DNA from: Acetobacteraceae bacterium
GTDB lineage: Bacteria; Pseudomonadota; Alphaproteobacteria; Acetobacterales; Acetobacteraceae
Assembly: GCA_030039695.1 (NCBI GenBank)
Contig: JASHVB010000687.1
Coordinates: 1-7,194 of the forward strand
Direction of reading: 5' to 3'
Length of the DNA stretch: 7,194 nucleotides
The translations under genes were made by a program, and so were the position numbers. The notes under the pieces are model-generated. The model made no database searches. It was not told the origin of the DNA and saw nothing but the letters and a program-made list of their open reading frames with translations. Every line of letters begins with the position of its first letter. Within the stretch, counting starts at the first letter, position 1. Positions 6,568-7,194 of this stretch are shown piece by piece.

Positions 6568-7047
6568 ATGAGCAAGAAGATCGATGTGGCGGCACTCCAG
6601 CCCGTGGTGGGCACGCTTTATCCCGCGCCATTCGACGAACCTTGCCGTGCACGGGAGCGCACCCGCCTCGGCGATGCGGCTGGACTGACACAGTATGGCG
6701 TCAACCTGCTGCGTCTGCCGCCCGGCGCCTGGTCGAGCCAGCGGCACTGGCACGCGAAGGAGGACGAATTCATTTACGTCCTATCGGGCGAGGTCGTGCT
6801 GGTGACCGACGCTGATGAGGAGGTGCTGCGTGCTGGAGACTGCGCCGGGTTCAAGGGCGGTGAAATCAACGGGCACTGTTTGCAGAACCGAGGCACGGCA
6901 GACGCAACAGTGCTGGAAATCGGCTCGCGCATCCCCGGCGAATCCGCGGTGTATCCGGACATCGACATGAGAGCCGAGAGTGCAGTCGGCTACCTCCACA
7001 AGGATGGCACGCCTTATCCAAGCGTGACGCGGCGCGGAACAGGATAG
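6568..7047 (+). CDS. cupin domain protein (159 aa), COG3837-like
   Basis: A small single-domain cupin, a beta-barrel fold that usually binds a metal ion; the substrate is unknown. Cupin motif 1 is complete: G53, H60-x-H62 (RHWHAKED), E67 and G74 (YVLSGEVVLVTD). Motif 2 is degenerate in its Pro-Gly part but keeps G90 (AGDCAGFKGG), H103 and N107 (GHCLQNRG), so three His and one Glu can form the metal site. The C-terminal YLHKDGTPYP is typical of the COG3837-type uncharacterised cupins common in proteobacteria. The start at 6568 follows a good Shine-Dalgarno sequence, and the frame upstream (6430-6567) is not conserved-looking. There is no signal peptide, so the protein is cytoplasmic. It is separated from the ATPase gene by about 400 bases and is probably transcribed on its own. 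Some relatives act as isomerases, dioxygenases or binding proteins; the sequence does not say which. Confidence 0.87.
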   Translation: MSKKIDVAALQPVVGTLYPAPFDEPCRARERTRLGDAAGLTQYGVNLLRLPPGAWSSQRHWHAKEDEFIYVLSGEVVLVTDADEEVLRAGDCAGFKGGEINGHCLQNRGTADATVLEIGSRIPGESAVYPDIDMRAESAVGYLHKDGTPYPSVTRRGTG

Positions 7048-7089
7048 CGGGTGTCGTGCGATCAGCGCGCGATGTGAGACAATGGCCGC

Positions 7090-7194
7090 ATGCTCCGCCC
7101 GTCGGACCGGAAGTACGTGACGCCCATGAGGGGAGGTATCATCGGCATTCTCTGCGCCGCCCTTTGGCTCGTGCCGGTCATGGCGTCGGCCGCA
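7090..7194 (+). CDS. exported protein, N-terminal part only
   Basis: An open frame runs from ATG 7090 off the right edge of the window (35 codons). A second in-frame ATG at 7126 gives a more compact signal peptide: a short Arg-containing start, a hydrophobic core (IIGILCAALWLVPVM) and an ASA-A signal peptidase I-like site at the very end of the window. With the 7090 start the signal peptide has a longer charged n-region (LRPSDRKYV). Weak purine stretches precede both starts (GTGAGA at 7074-7079; GGAAG at 7109-7113), so the start is undecided. The mature protein is not visible, so no function can be given beyond export to the periplasm or cell surface. It lies 42 bases after the cupin stop and could be co-transcribed with it. 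Confidence 0.55.
   Translation, partial: MLRPSDRKYVTPMRGGIIGILCAALWLVPVMASAA

Noticed and set aside
1..7194. CRISPR array, tRNA, rRNA, insertion sequence ends or attachment site.
   Set aside because: No spaced identical repeats, no cloverleaf-like or rRNA-like segment, no transposase motifs and no long terminal inverted repeats were seen by eye.

Overview
The window is high-GC bacterial DNA with two clearly coding blocks and a gene-poor left fifth. The strong G/C bias at third codon positions, the overlapping stop/start (ATGA) junction and the type of cupin protein fit a Gram-negative proteobacterium, most likely an alphaproteobacterium. That assignment is inference; no rRNA or other marker gene is present.

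Layout. Positions 1-1437 hold no gene I can name. They contain short coding-like stretches on both strands, one 74-codon plus-strand ORF (900-1124) and an AT-rich direct repeat (591-608). Positions 1438-6170 are a tight two-gene operon. The first gene is a Mre11/SbcD-type metallophosphoesterase nuclease of the YhaO type (407 aa). The second is a Rad50/SbcC-like coiled-coil ATPase of the YhaN type (1170 aa), and its ATG overlaps the stop of the nuclease gene by 4 bases. Positions 6171-6567 are intergenic, with a short perfect hairpin just after the operon, a 16-bp operator-like palindrome, and a minus-strand coding-like fragment. Positions 6568-7047 encode a 159-aa cupin protein with its own Shine-Dalgarno sequence. 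From about 7090 to the window end is the start of an exported protein with a signal peptide.

How the genes work together. The nuclease and the ATPase almost certainly form one complex in which the SMC-like ATPase controls access of DNA ends to the manganese-dependent nuclease, as in Mre11-Rad50 and SbcCD. The protein families are recognised from motifs; the exact in vivo job (repair, recombination or defence) is not shown by the sequence. The cupin and the exported protein look like separate transcription units with no evident link to the DNA-repair pair. I found no CRISPR array, tRNA, rRNA, intact insertion sequence or clear undescribed system.
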